The notes beneath the pieces were generated by a model, which was not told where the DNA came from, made no database searches, and was given only the letters and a program-made list of their open reading frames with translations. A DNA stretch of 64,000 bases, taken from assembly GCA_944323845.1 (NCBI GenBank), contig CALUUA010000001.1, positions 248,001 to 312,000 on the forward strand, written 5' to 3'. This document shows positions 56,353 to 64,000 of this stretch, piece by piece. Each line of letters begins with the position of its first letter. Positions within the stretch are counted from its first letter, which is position 1. Position numbers and translations under genes: made by a program. Source of the stretch: an uncultured Bacteroidales bacterium (GTDB lineage Bacteria; Bacteroidota; Bacteroidia; Bacteroidales; UBA932).

Positions 56353-57006
56353 TCAGACCGTCCCGATGTCCAGTCTGCCGAAAAATTCCGGCCTGTGGAA
56401 ATCAGGCTGGGGCACTTCCACAGGGTTCCAGCTCAGGAAGTGCGGATGCGCCGCCTTGTCCGCGCATTTGTAGAAATTCGCCCTGAATGATTCCGGAAGA
56501 TGACTGCCGTCCGCCCCGATCAGATGGAACGGTATGCATACGGCCGTCTGCCACGTACATAGTTTCCCGCTTGCGTCGTATCTTTTTTTCTCTAATGAAG
56601 AGTGCCTGATGATTTCCCCGAGCTGATTTTCCGTAAACATGCGGAAGTCATCCCTGCTCTTCCTCTTCGAGGCGAGCAATGTCCCTATGCAGTTCATTTC
56701 GAAATTATAGTATGTGCCGTCCTCCGGATCGGACACGAAAAATTCGCAGCAGCTGTCTTCCCATACCGGCCCGTTGTCCTCGAGAGCCTCGGCCCTGAGG
56801 TCGAGCCCGCATACGCGGTACAGAATGACAAGATGGGTCGCACTCCGTGCAATGGAAAAAGAGGCGTCAGGCATATATGGGAAATCGTCCGGCCAGCACA
56901 CGGTGTCCATGAAGGCCTTGCTTCCGTTTTCTTCCATCGTCAGGCACAGTTCTTCAAACCTCTTCTGTTCCAGATTCTCTATGTATGGTACGGCTATGGT
57001 TTTCAT
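56353..57006 (-). CDS. Family 9-like carbohydrate-binding protein
   Basis: 217 residues. ARSATHLVILYRVCG, GPVWEDSCCEFFVSDPEDGTYYNFEMN and FRANFYKCAD match the CBM9-like beta-sandwich family of Bacteroidota. No signal peptide is evident from MKTIAVPYIEN. The start at 57006 agrees with the promoter at 57036-57043; an in-frame extension upstream is rejected. 51 bp before the kinase-like gene, so perhaps in the same transcript. Confidence 0.82.
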   Translation of the reverse strand: MKTIAVPYIENLEQKRFEELCLTMEENGSKAFMDTVCWPDDFPYMPDASFSIARSATHLVILYRVCGLDLRAEALEDNGPVWEDSCCEFFVSDPEDGTYYNFEMNCIGTLLASKRKSRDDFRMFTENQLGEIIRHSSLEKKRYDASGKLCTWQTAVCIPFHLIGADGSHLPESFRANFYKCADKAAHPHFLSWNPVEVPQPDFHRPEFFGRLDIGTV

Positions 57007-57035
57007 TAGGAAAACAGATTTATGCGATATTTTAA

Positions 57036-57043
57036 CAAAGTTA
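57036..57043 (-). promoter_or_regulatory. Promoter -7 box for CBM9-like gene and kinase operon
   Basis: Minus strand reads TAACTTTG, a TAnnTTTG match 30 bp before the ATG at 57006. Confidence 0.6.
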
Positions 57044-57132
57044 ATGAAAAATTTGCATCCGTCGTCATGAAGTCGGCCCAAAATTCTCTTCTTCGCAAAC
57101 CTCGGAATTTCTCCTTTCGGGCCGGCTTTCCT

Positions 57133-58968
57133 TTAGAGCGCCTGCATGTCATTCAGCTTTTTGTAATAGCCGTTGAGCTTGATCAGCTCTTCATGCGTGC
57201 CCCTTTCCACTATTTCGCCTTCATGAAGGACACAGATTTCATCGGCGTTCTTGATGGTGGACAGCCTGTGGGCTATGGCTATCGTAGTTCTGGTGGTGGT
57301 CAGTCTGTCCAGAGCCTCCTGCACCAGTTTTTCGGACTCTGTGTCCAGAGCCGAAGTCGCCTCGTCGAGTATCAGGATAGGAGGGTTTTTCAATATGGCC
57401 CGGGCGATGCTTATCCTTTGTCTTTGACCTCCGGAGAGTTTGCTGCCCCTGTCGCCGATATTGGTCTCGTAGCCGAGTTCCTTTTCCATGATGAAATCAT
57501 GGGCGTTCGCTATTTTGGCAGCCGCCACTACCTGCTCCATGGTCACACCCTCGACTCCGAATGCGATATTGTTGAAAATGGTGTCGTTGAACAGGATGGC
57601 TTCCTGATTCACATTGCCGATAAGGCTGCGCAGACTCTTGATTTTCAGATCTTTTATATTGTGCCCGTCTATGGTGACTTCTCCGGATGTGACGTCATGG
57701 TATCTCGGCACGAGGTCCACGAGAGTCGATTTTCCTGATCCGGATTGCCCTACCAGGGCAATGGTCTTGCCTTTTTCCACCGATATGTTTATGTTTTTCA
57801 GGACGGTCTTGCCTTCTTCGTATGCGAAATATACCGACTTGAATTCGATCTTGTCGTCGAATGACTTGATGTCGTAGGCGTCGGGTTTCTCCTTGATGTT
57901 GTTTTCGGCTTTCAGGATCTTGTCCACCCTTTCCATTGACGCCAGTCCTTTCGGAATGTTGTATCCTGCCTTGGCGAATTCCTTCAGCGGATTCAGGACA
58001 CTGTAGAGGATGACCATGTAGAATATGAAAGTAGGGGCGTCGATAGGCGATGCTTCGCTCAATATGAGCGTGCCGCCGAACCACAGCACTATCATGATCA
58101 TGACCGTGCCGAGAAATTCGCTGACCGGGTGGGCAAGAGCCTGTCTGACAGCTACCTTTCTGGTGGCCCTGCGGAGCTCGTTGCTGACTTTCAGGAATCT
58201 TGCGGACATCTTCTCTTCGGCTATGAAGGCCTTGATGATTCTCAGTCCGCCGAGTGTCTCTTCCAGCTGGGACATGGTGTCGCTCCATTTTCCCTGTGCT
58301 TCCAGAGACTGTCTTTTCAGTTTCTTGCCGATTGCGCTCATTCCCCAGGCCATCAGAGGGACTACGGCCAGCGTGAAGAGGGTCAGCTGCCAGCTGGTGA
58401 CAATCAGCGTCCCGAAATAGAATATGATCAGTATCGGGTTTTTGATGAGCATGTCGAGGGAGCTGGTGATGGAGTTTTCCACTTCGCTGACATCGCCGCT
58501 CATTCTGGCTATGATGTCTCCCTTGCGCGACTGCGAGAAGAAACCGAGGGGGAGGGTGATCATCTTGTTGTAGACCTGTACTCTGATATCCCTGACAATC
58601 CCTGTGCGCAGAGGGATCATGATGGCGGAAGACCCGAAATAGCACGATGTCTTCAGGGCTGTCATGATTCCGAGGAAGAGTCCCAGCATGAGCAGGGTGA
58701 CGGAGCCGCCGAACTTGTCGATGAGCTGGGTCACGTAATAATATGCATTGTTCACCGCCAGCTCCTTGAATCCCATTCCCGCAGTGTCCCACGGTATGAA
58801 TTCATAGACTGTCGTGTCCATCTTGAAGAGTATCTGCAGGATGGGTATTATGAGGGTGAATGAGAATATGTTGAAGACGGCGGAGAGGATGTTTAGTATT
58901 ACCGCCCCCACCAGATATAGTCTGTACGGCGCCACGAAGCGCTTCATTACTTGCCAGAATTCTTTCAT
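57133..58968 (-). CDS. ABC exporter (MsbA-like half transporter)
   Basis: 611 residues from the ATG at 58968 (MKEFWQVMKRF). Six membrane helices (about 20-350), then the nucleotide-binding domain: Walker A GQSGSGKST, Q-loop, signature LSGGQRQRISIARAI, Walker B ILILDEATSALD, H-loop AIAHRLST. It forms a homodimer for lipid, peptide or drug export; lipid A flipping (MsbA role) is likely but not provable. The stretch upstream of 58968 in the same frame overlaps the promoter and is rejected. Confidence 0.9.
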   Translation of the reverse strand: MKEFWQVMKRFVAPYRLYLVGAVILNILSAVFNIFSFTLIIPILQILFKMDTTVYEFIPWDTAGMGFKELAVNNAYYYVTQLIDKFGGSVTLLMLGLFLGIMTALKTSCYFGSSAIMIPLRTGIVRDIRVQVYNKMITLPLGFFSQSRKGDIIARMSGDVSEVENSITSSLDMLIKNPILIIFYFGTLIVTSWQLTLFTLAVVPLMAWGMSAIGKKLKRQSLEAQGKWSDTMSQLEETLGGLRIIKAFIAEEKMSARFLKVSNELRRATRKVAVRQALAHPVSEFLGTVMIMIVLWFGGTLILSEASPIDAPTFIFYMVILYSVLNPLKEFAKAGYNIPKGLASMERVDKILKAENNIKEKPDAYDIKSFDDKIEFKSVYFAYEEGKTVLKNINISVEKGKTIALVGQSGSGKSTLVDLVPRYHDVTSGEVTIDGHNIKDLKIKSLRSLIGNVNQEAILFNDTIFNNIAFGVEGVTMEQVVAAAKIANAHDFIMEKELGYETNIGDRGSKLSGGQRQRISIARAILKNPPILILDEATSALDTESEKLVQEALDRLTTTRTTIAIAHRLSTIKNADEICVLHEGEIVERGTHEELIKLNGYYKKLNDMQAL

Positions 58969-58993
58969 AAGACCGTCGTTCCGAATAAGAATG

Positions 58994-59001
58994 CAAATAT
59001 A
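58994..59001 (-). promoter_or_regulatory. Promoter -7 box for ABC exporter
   Basis: Minus strand reads TATATTTG then C, 25 bp before the ATG at 58968; consistent with that start choice. Confidence 0.65.
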
Positions 59002-59125
59002 CTCCAAAGTATGATTGCCGGAGGCAAATTTCGGAAAATTTCGTATATTCACAACATATTTTGCTGATAGTGACATTATGGTGCCGGATTGCATCTGTAT
59101 GTCGGACTTGAAATGCAGTTTAAAT

Positions 59126-59854
59126 ATGGAAACCATGAAAAGATTTGTCAAGATCATTGCAGTTGCGGCAGTCGGGATGCTGTCGGCGCTGAACCTGCCG
59201 GCCAAGAACGGCGTGGAAGTCGGTTATCTGAATTCTACTTACATGACGAAGACCGATTCTGGGGAATCCGGCAAGTCGGAAGCCATGAGCGGGTTCTATG
59301 TGGGGCTGGTAAAGGATATGAGGCTCTTTGCCGGGCTTTCCATCCAGCCTGGCCTTTATTATTCATTCCTGAACAGCACATCCAAGAATGAGGTCCCGAT
59401 GTTCAATCTGACGAACAGTTATACGGAACACGGCCTGAATCTGCCTATCCACATCAAATACACCTTCGACATCGTTCCTGCTTTCGGGGTTTATGTCTTT
59501 GCCGGTCCTACATTGTCTCTCGGTCTGGCTGCCACTACCAAGATGTCGGTTACCGGTGATGTGCTGGGAAATCAGGTGAACGGAAGCGTCCAATATGACA
59601 GCTATACCGGAAAGCTGAAATCCGACAATATTTCTGAAGAGAACATGGATCGTATCAACGAATACATGCCGGACAGCCGCATGAACAGGTTCGATGTCCT
59701 CATGGGCGGAGGCGTAGGCCTTAACTTCATCAATTTCATTACGGTAAAGGGCGGGGTAGACTATGGCCTGCTGAACAGGTTCAAGGGCGACCTCGCGGAG
59801 ACCGGAACCATGAACCGCCTGCAGTTCTATGTTTCCGTGGGCATCATGTTCTGA
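59126..59854 (+). CDS. Outer-membrane beta-barrel protein
   Basis: 242 residues from METMKRFVKI, signal peptide to about residue 28, then strands with alternating hydrophobics and aromatic ends (LFAGLSIQPGLYYSF; LPIHIKYTFDI) and the terminal LQFYVSVGIMF. It is a PorT/OmpA-barrel-like (OMP_b-brl) protein of unknown role. Start at 59126; an ATG three codons later is equally possible. Longer in-frame region from 59015 lacks a signal and is rejected. Confidence 0.82.
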   Translation: METMKRFVKIIAVAAVGMLSALNLPAKNGVEVGYLNSTYMTKTDSGESGKSEAMSGFYVGLVKDMRLFAGLSIQPGLYYSFLNSTSKNEVPMFNLTNSYTEHGLNLPIHIKYTFDIVPAFGVYVFAGPTLSLGLAATTKMSVTGDVLGNQVNGSVQYDSYTGKLKSDNISEENMDRINEYMPDSRMNRFDVLMGGGVGLNFINFITVKGGVDYGLLNRFKGDLAETGTMNRLQFYVSVGIMF

Positions 59855-59872
59855 TGCCGGAGGGGATTCTTC

Positions 59873-61771
59873 CTACATTCTGTAAGGCGGTACCGTGCCG
59901 TCATCAATGAGAGTCCGGAGCAGGGCCAGATAATTGTCCGCATGTTCCGAACCTGGAGAGCCGAAGGTGACATTTATATCTTCAAGGGTATAGTCACCTT
60001 CCTTTTCTTTTATAATGTATGACGTGAGGGCTTCTTTAGTGCCCGGGGCTTTTTCCCTATCCTTCCTTTTCCTGCAGACATCGCATGTCCCGCAGTCGCC
60101 GCTGTCGGATTGACCGAAATATTGCAGCAGGTAACGGCTGCGGCAGACATCGTTTTCAGATGCATAGCCGGTCATGGCATCCACTCTTTCTGTCCATGAT
60201 GCCTTGAGCTTGTCCAGCCGTTCCGGCGACAGGTGTACGTTTTTCGGGCGGAGACGGTCTTCCTTGAGGTAGAGGACCGATGAATGGTCGGCCGGGATAT
60301 ATCTGATGATATGCTCCAGGGAGAGGGCGTAGAGTATCTGGCGGAGTTCCGGTATGCTGACGGAAGATCTGGATGATATATAGTCCTCGTCTATCCGCAC
60401 GGGATAGGAGAATAGTCCTGAATATGACCGCATGATGTTTTCCAGCACCGTCTGCTGTTTCATGTCCGGTATGATGATGTCGTAAAGTTCTTCTCTTGAA
60501 GGTATTATCTTTACTCTGGCCTGGATATCAGCATCTTCCATGAATACCCAGTGTCCCTCCCGTTCGATGTATTTCATGGCGTTGTATGCCGATGAGGAAT
60601 TCAGCCTGAAACGCCTGCAGAAATCCATGATGTCGAACTTGATTTCCCGCCCTGCTCCCGATTCGTATGGTATGCCGGAAAATACATGCACCTTCTGATA
60701 TATGTCCTCGATATATCCGATGTCGGGAAAAGAGGTATTCGCTATCTGCTTGAGCTTGCGTGTGTCGGTATTGTTCCAGAGCAGGACGGCGTATGAGCGT
60801 TTTCCGTCCCTTCCGGCCCTGCCTGCCTCCTGAAAATACGCTTCCGGGCATTCCGGCATTTCGAAATGGATTACGAATCTGACGTCAGGCTTGTCGATTC
60901 CCATGCCGAACGCATTGGTGCAGACCATTATTCTCGTCTTTCCGGATTTCCAGTCTTCCTGTCTGGCTGTCCTGATCTGGTGGGAGAGTCCTGCGTGGTA
61001 GTATGAGGCCGAAAGGCCGGAATTTGTCAAGAATGCTGCCAGTTCTTCGCATTTTTTCCTGTTCCGGACATATACGATTCCCGTGCCGGCCACGGAGCGG
61101 CAGATGTTCAGCAGCTGTCCGAGTTTGTCTTCCCTGTTCCTGACGATGTACGAGAGATTCGGACGTTCGAATCCGGATTTGAGAAGCAGTTTTTCCCGGA
61201 ATCCCAGCCTTTCCATGATGTCGTCGGCGACTGCAGGTGTGGCTGTGGCGGTCAGGGCGATGACGGGAGCGTCGCAGCTTTTGCGTATTTCCGCTATTTT
61301 CAGATAGTCAGGGCGAAAATCATAACCCCACTGCGATATGCAGTGAGCCTCGTCCACGACTATATAGCTGACATTCATTTCAGTCAGCCAGTTTCTGAAA
61401 AGCGGGGTGGACAGACGCTCCGGAGACAGGTACAGGAATTTGAAATCGCCGTATGCGGCATTGTTCAGCGCAGTCTCGATTTCCCCTCTGCTCATCCCCA
61501 TATGCACTGCCAGAGCCTTTATGCCCCTGTCGTTGAGGTTCTGCACCTGATCTTTCATCAGGGCTATCAGCGGAGTGATCACTATAGCGATGCCCTCCTT
61601 CATCAGTGCAGGAACCTGAAAACAAACAGACTTGCCTCCGCCGGTAGGCAGGATGGCGAGAACGTCGCGGTTTTCCACGGCGGCATCCACTATCTCTTCC
61701 TGCATGTTCCTGAAGGCGGTGTACCCCCAGTATTTCTCCAGCACATCTATCGCTTTCATTCCTATTCCCAT
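59873..61771 (-). CDS. recQ: RecQ-family ATP-dependent DNA helicase
   Basis: 632 residues from 61771 (MGIGMKAIDV; the ATG at 61759 is an alternative). Superfamily 2 motifs: motif I LPTGGGKS, motif II VDEAHCISQWGYDFRP, the C-terminal helicase domain with QEAGRAGRDG. Zinc-binding cysteines of the RecQ type are at CRSRYLLQYFG...CGTCDVC (about 565-590). No HRDC domain is visible after it; the last 60 residues look like a short helical tail. 3'-5' unwinding in recombination repair. Confidence 0.92.
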   Translation of the reverse strand: MGIGMKAIDVLEKYWGYTAFRNMQEEIVDAAVENRDVLAILPTGGGKSVCFQVPALMKEGIAIVITPLIALMKDQVQNLNDRGIKALAVHMGMSRGEIETALNNAAYGDFKFLYLSPERLSTPLFRNWLTEMNVSYIVVDEAHCISQWGYDFRPDYLKIAEIRKSCDAPVIALTATATPAVADDIMERLGFREKLLLKSGFERPNLSYIVRNREDKLGQLLNICRSVAGTGIVYVRNRKKCEELAAFLTNSGLSASYYHAGLSHQIRTARQEDWKSGKTRIMVCTNAFGMGIDKPDVRFVIHFEMPECPEAYFQEAGRAGRDGKRSYAVLLWNNTDTRKLKQIANTSFPDIGYIEDIYQKVHVFSGIPYESGAGREIKFDIMDFCRRFRLNSSSAYNAMKYIEREGHWVFMEDADIQARVKIIPSREELYDIIIPDMKQQTVLENIMRSYSGLFSYPVRIDEDYISSRSSVSIPELRQILYALSLEHIIRYIPADHSSVLYLKEDRLRPKNVHLSPERLDKLKASWTERVDAMTGYASENDVCRSRYLLQYFGQSDSGDCGTCDVCRKRKDREKAPGTKEALTSYIIKEKEGDYTLEDINVTFGSPGSEHADNYLALLRTLIDDGTVPPYRM

Positions 61772-61849
61772 TGGCACATTTTGTGCAGACAAACGGCGCG
61801 GTTTTTCCGGCTCATGCCGGCTTTTCCGGACATTTTCTGCCTGTAAAGG

Positions 61850-61857
61850 CAAAAATA
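61850..61857 (-). promoter_or_regulatory. Promoter -7 box for recQ
   Basis: Minus strand TATTTTTG then CC matches TAnnTTTG; the predicted transcription start (about 61843) agrees with a start codon at 61771 or 61759. Confidence 0.55.
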
Positions 61858-61877
61858 ATAATTATTCGGCTCTAAAA

Positions 61878-61908
61878 TTTGTCCGCTCGTAAAAATATTA
61901 TATTTTTG
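61878..61908 (+). promoter_or_regulatory. Consensus promoter of pckA
   Basis: TTTG (61878-61881), exactly 19 bp, then TATTTTTG (61901-61908): a perfect Bacteroidota housekeeping promoter, the strongest in the window, fitting a highly expressed gene. Confidence 0.85.
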
Positions 61909-61949
61909 CACGGATATGCCAAAGAGTAAACTTTAAACTTTTTTATATT

Positions 61950-63557
61950 ATGAGTAAAATTGATTTAAGCAAGTACGGTATCACAGACGTGAAGGAAATC
62001 CTTCACAACCCGTCTTATGAGGTCCTCTTCGAGGAAGAGACCAAAGAAGGACTTGAGGGCTATGAGAAAGGTCAGGTAACTGAACTCGGAGCTGTCAATG
62101 TGATGACTGGTATTTATACCGGACGTTCTCCTAAAGACAAATTCTTCGTTTACAACGAGGCCAGCAAGGACACCGTATGGTGGACTTCCGATGCATACAA
62201 GAACGATAACAAACCATGTTCAGAAGAGGCCTGGGCCGATCTGAAGGCAAAGGCAGTGAAGCAGCTTTCAGGCAAGCGTCTTTTCGTGATGGATACTTTC
62301 TGCGGAGCGAACCCTGCTACCCGTCTTAAAGTGCGTTTCATCATGGAAGTGGCATGGCAGGCACATTTCGTGAAGAACATGTTTATCCGTCCTACGGAAG
62401 AGGAACTCGAGAACTATGGCGAGCCTGATTTCGTGTCATTCAATGCAGCCAAGGCAAAGGTCGAGAACTACAAGGAACTCGGACTGAACTCCGAGACAGC
62501 CACTGTCTTCAACCTCAAGACAAACGAGCAGGTAATCCTGAACACCTGGTACGGCGGCGAGATGAAGAAGGGTATCTTCTCCATCATGAACTATCTGAAC
62601 CCTCTCCGCGGCATCGCTTCAATGCACTGCTCGGCAAACACTGACAAGGAAGGCAAGAGCACTGCCATCTTCTTCGGACTTTCCGGAACAGGCAAGACCA
62701 CTCTGTCTACCGACCCTAAGCGTCTCCTTATCGGTGATGACGAGCACGGCTGGGACGACAACGGCGTATTCAACTACGAAGGCGGCTGCTATGCCAAGGT
62801 CATCAACCTCGACAAGGAAAGCGAGCCTGATATATACAACGCCATCAAGAGGGATGCCCTTCTGGAGAACGTGACTGTAGATGCAAACGGCAAGATCGAT
62901 TTCGCAGACAAGAGCGTTACCGAGAACACCCGTGTATCTTACCCTATCGACCATATCGAGAACATCGTAAAACCGGTTTCCAAGGGTCCTCACGCAAAGC
63001 AGGTCATCTTCCTGTCAGCCGATGCATTCGGAGTGCTTCCTCCGGTATCTATCCTGACTCCGGAACAGACCCAGTACTACTTCCTTTCAGGCTTCACCGC
63101 CAAACTTGCAGGTACCGAGCGCGGAATCACAGAGCCTACTCCTACCTTCTCTGCCTGCTTCGGTGCAGCGTTCCTCTCACTCCACCCGACCAAATACGGT
63201 GAGGAACTCGTGAAGAGAATGAACGCAGTGGGTGCAAAGGCATATCTTGTAAACACCGGCTGGAACGGAACAGGAAAACGTATTTCCATCCGCGACACCC
63301 GTGGAATCATTGATGCAATCCTCGACGGATCCATCGAGAAGGCTCCTACCAAGAAGATCCCTTACTTCGACTTCGAAGTGCCTACAGAGCTTCCTGGAGT
63401 AGATCCTGCCATCCTCGATCCTCGCGACACATACGCTGACGCAAGCGCATGGGATGCAAAGGCAAAAGACCTTGCAGGCCGTTTCATCAAGAACTTCGAC
63501 AAGTTCACTGGCAACGACCTCGGCAAGTCTCTCGTCGCAGCCGGTCCGAAGCTTTAA
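61950..63557 (+). CDS. pckA: Phosphoenolpyruvate carboxykinase (ATP)
   Basis: Interconverts oxaloacetate and PEP with ATP/ADP. In gut Bacteroidales it mainly runs toward oxaloacetate for succinate/propionate formation. 535 residues. P-loop [10 protein letters not shown] (about 241-250), metal-binding [16 protein letters not shown] just after it, and the C-terminal nucleotide-site [12 protein letters not shown]. Codon choice is cleaner (more C-ending preferred codons) than in neighbours, as for abundant proteins. No Shine-Dalgarno precedes the ATG. Confidence 0.97.
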   Translation: MSKIDLSKYGITDVKEILHNPSYEVLFEEETKEGLEGYEKGQVTELGAVNVMTGIYTGRSPKDKFFVYNEASKDTVWWTSDAYKNDNKPCSEEAWADLKAKAVKQLSGKRLFVMDTFCGANPATRLKVRFIMEVAWQAHFVKNMFIRPTEEELENYGEPDFVSFNAAKAKVENYKELGLNSETATVFNLKTNEQVILNTWYGGEMKKGIFSIMNYLNPLRGIASMHCSANTDKEGKSTAIFFGLSGTGKTTLSTDPKRLLIGDDEHGWDDNGVFNYEGGCYAKVINLDKESEPDIYNAIKRDALLENVTVDANGKIDFADKSVTENTRVSYPIDHIENIVKPVSKGPHAKQVIFLSADAFGVLPPVSILTPEQTQYYFLSGFTAKLAGTERGITEPTPTFSACFGAAFLSLHPTKYGEELVKRMNAVGAKAYLVNTGWNGTGKRISIRDTRGIIDAILDGSIEKAPTKKIPYFDFEVPTELPGVDPAILDPRDTYADASAWDAKAKDLAGRFIKNFDKFTGNDLGKSLVAAGPKL

Positions 63558-63575
63558 TTAGCCGGATTAAATAAT

Positions 63576-63611
63576 AAAAGGCCGACCCCAATTTTGAGGT
63601 TGGCCTTTTTT
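63576..63611 (+). terminator. Terminator of pckA
   Basis: AAAAGGCCGACC (63576-63587) pairs with GGTTGGCCTTTT (63598-63609) with one G-U pair, then continues in T's. Confidence 0.92.
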
Positions 63612-63649
63612 GATTTAAACAGAGGCTGCACACTCCGCTCGAAATAATA

Positions 63650-63668
63650 TTGCACGGTTACCGTGCAA
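63650..63668. repeat. Perfect palindrome around a stop codon
   Basis: TTGCACGG and CCGTGCAA flank TTA; that TTA is the minus-strand TAA stop of the gene at 63658. Could serve as its terminator stem, with only a weak U-rich tail. Confidence 0.5.
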
Positions 63669-64000
63669 CTTTTTGAATGTCGGACATCATTTTTTCGTAG
63701 AACGGCTGAAGTTTGAGTGTGCCGCATTTGTGAGCCTCGTAGGCTGCCCGTTCTTCCTCGCTCATTACATTTTCCGAATACAATTTCCAGAATCCGTCAT
63801 CCATCCGGCCTTCCCGGCAAAGACGGCCGAGTTCTATGGCTTTTCGGCACCTCGTCCCGAGCTTTCCGAGCTCTGCGAGCCACGGCCTCAGTTCTGCAAG
63901 CAGCTTCCGGTTCGCGCATTTTTCCTCAAGAATCGACGGCACCTGCTCGATCGCCATGCATTCACGTTCAAGAGCCTCTGCAGCATCATCGGTCCACGTG
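63658..64000 (-). CDS. C-terminal end of a larger protein, possibly a GH84-type beta-N-acetylglucosaminidase (partial)
   Basis: The frame is open to the window edge (114 visible residues; an internal Met at 63957 is not the start). The visible part is helical: EKCANRKLLAELRPWLAELGKLGTR, then MSEEERAAYEAHKCGTLKLQPFYE near the end. This resembles the C-terminal helical region of Bacteroidetes family 84 hexosaminidases (O-GlcNAcase/hyaluronidase type), but no catalytic part is visible, so the name is tentative. Confidence 0.6.
   Translation of the reverse strand, partial: TWTDDAAEALERECMAIEQVPSILEEKCANRKLLAELRPWLAELGKLGTRCRKAIELGRLCREGRMDDGFWKLYSENVMSEEERAAYEAHKCGTLKLQPFYEKMMSDIQKVAR

Noticed and set aside
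57075..57125. Terminator after the ABC exporter from GGCCC/GGGCC
   Set aside because: The pairing arms are interrupted by unequal loops and no T-run follows on the minus strand.
57695..58792. 365-residue minus-strand frame in the ABC exporter
   Set aside because: Same strand but shifted frame of the exporter; rich in Arg/His and without motifs.
1..64000. CRISPR array, prophage or insertion sequence
   Set aside because: No regularly spaced repeats, no transposase, integrase or phage structural genes.

Overview
The window is one chromosomal stretch of a Bacteroidota genome, almost certainly order Bacteroidales. Evidence: promoters match the Bacteroidota sigma-factor pattern TAnnTTTG, in one case with a perfect TTTG 19 bp upstream. 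Phylum-typical families are present (DUF4199, DUF4295, DUF4296, DUF4954, FimA/Mfa2 fimbriae, BACON-domain lipoprotein). Complex I has a fused NuoCD and no NuoEFG in its operon. I cannot fix the genus. No prophage, insertion sequence, CRISPR array or rRNA operon was seen; the content is core chromosome plus two envelope-variable patches.

Layout. 1-10.7 kb: partial aldehyde dehydrogenase, a compact hairpin repeat, recA-trpS, divergent rlmN-patatin/BamA-recX, DUF4954, and a glycosyltransferase-DUF4199 pair. 10.7-24 kb: a translation and secretion block on the plus strand (thrS, infC, rpmI, rplT, lepB, rpmB, rpmG, DUF4295, ftsY, pheT) running into DUF4296, an amidohydrolase, a radical SAM protein, dtd and deoC. 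24-28 kb: four minus-strand envelope genes preceded by a candidate structured ncRNA. 28.4-38.3 kb: nuoA-N operon. 38.5-44.5 kb: fimbrial-type operon opened by a putative zinc metalloprotease lipoprotein, then tRNA-Leu(CAG). 44.8-57 kb: glyA, a TrmH-like methyltransferase, a Ca2+-type P-ATPase, an AraC regulator, and a minus-strand run of a cysteine desulfidase-like protein, a large peptidoglycan-amidase-like protein, VanZ and an N-acetylhexosamine-kinase-like protein. 57-64 kb: ABC exporter, outer-membrane barrel, recQ, pckA and the C-terminal end of an unfinished gene.

The most interesting signals are in the RNA. (1) The leaders of thrS and infC share a near-identical structured element: a 6-bp helix with a C-G/U-G change around a 28-nt loop of equal length. 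(2) infC appears to start at an AUC codon after a GGAGGA ribosome-binding site. (3) A ~206-nt imperfect hairpin lies between nuoN and the lipoprotein cluster, with a TATATTTG promoter on one side and a U-rich end on the other; it resembles a 6S-type RNA but is not identified. At gene level, the coupling of a HExxH lipoprotein to fimbrial genes, and of an amidase to an N-acetylhexosamine-kinase-like enzyme, are the best functional leads.
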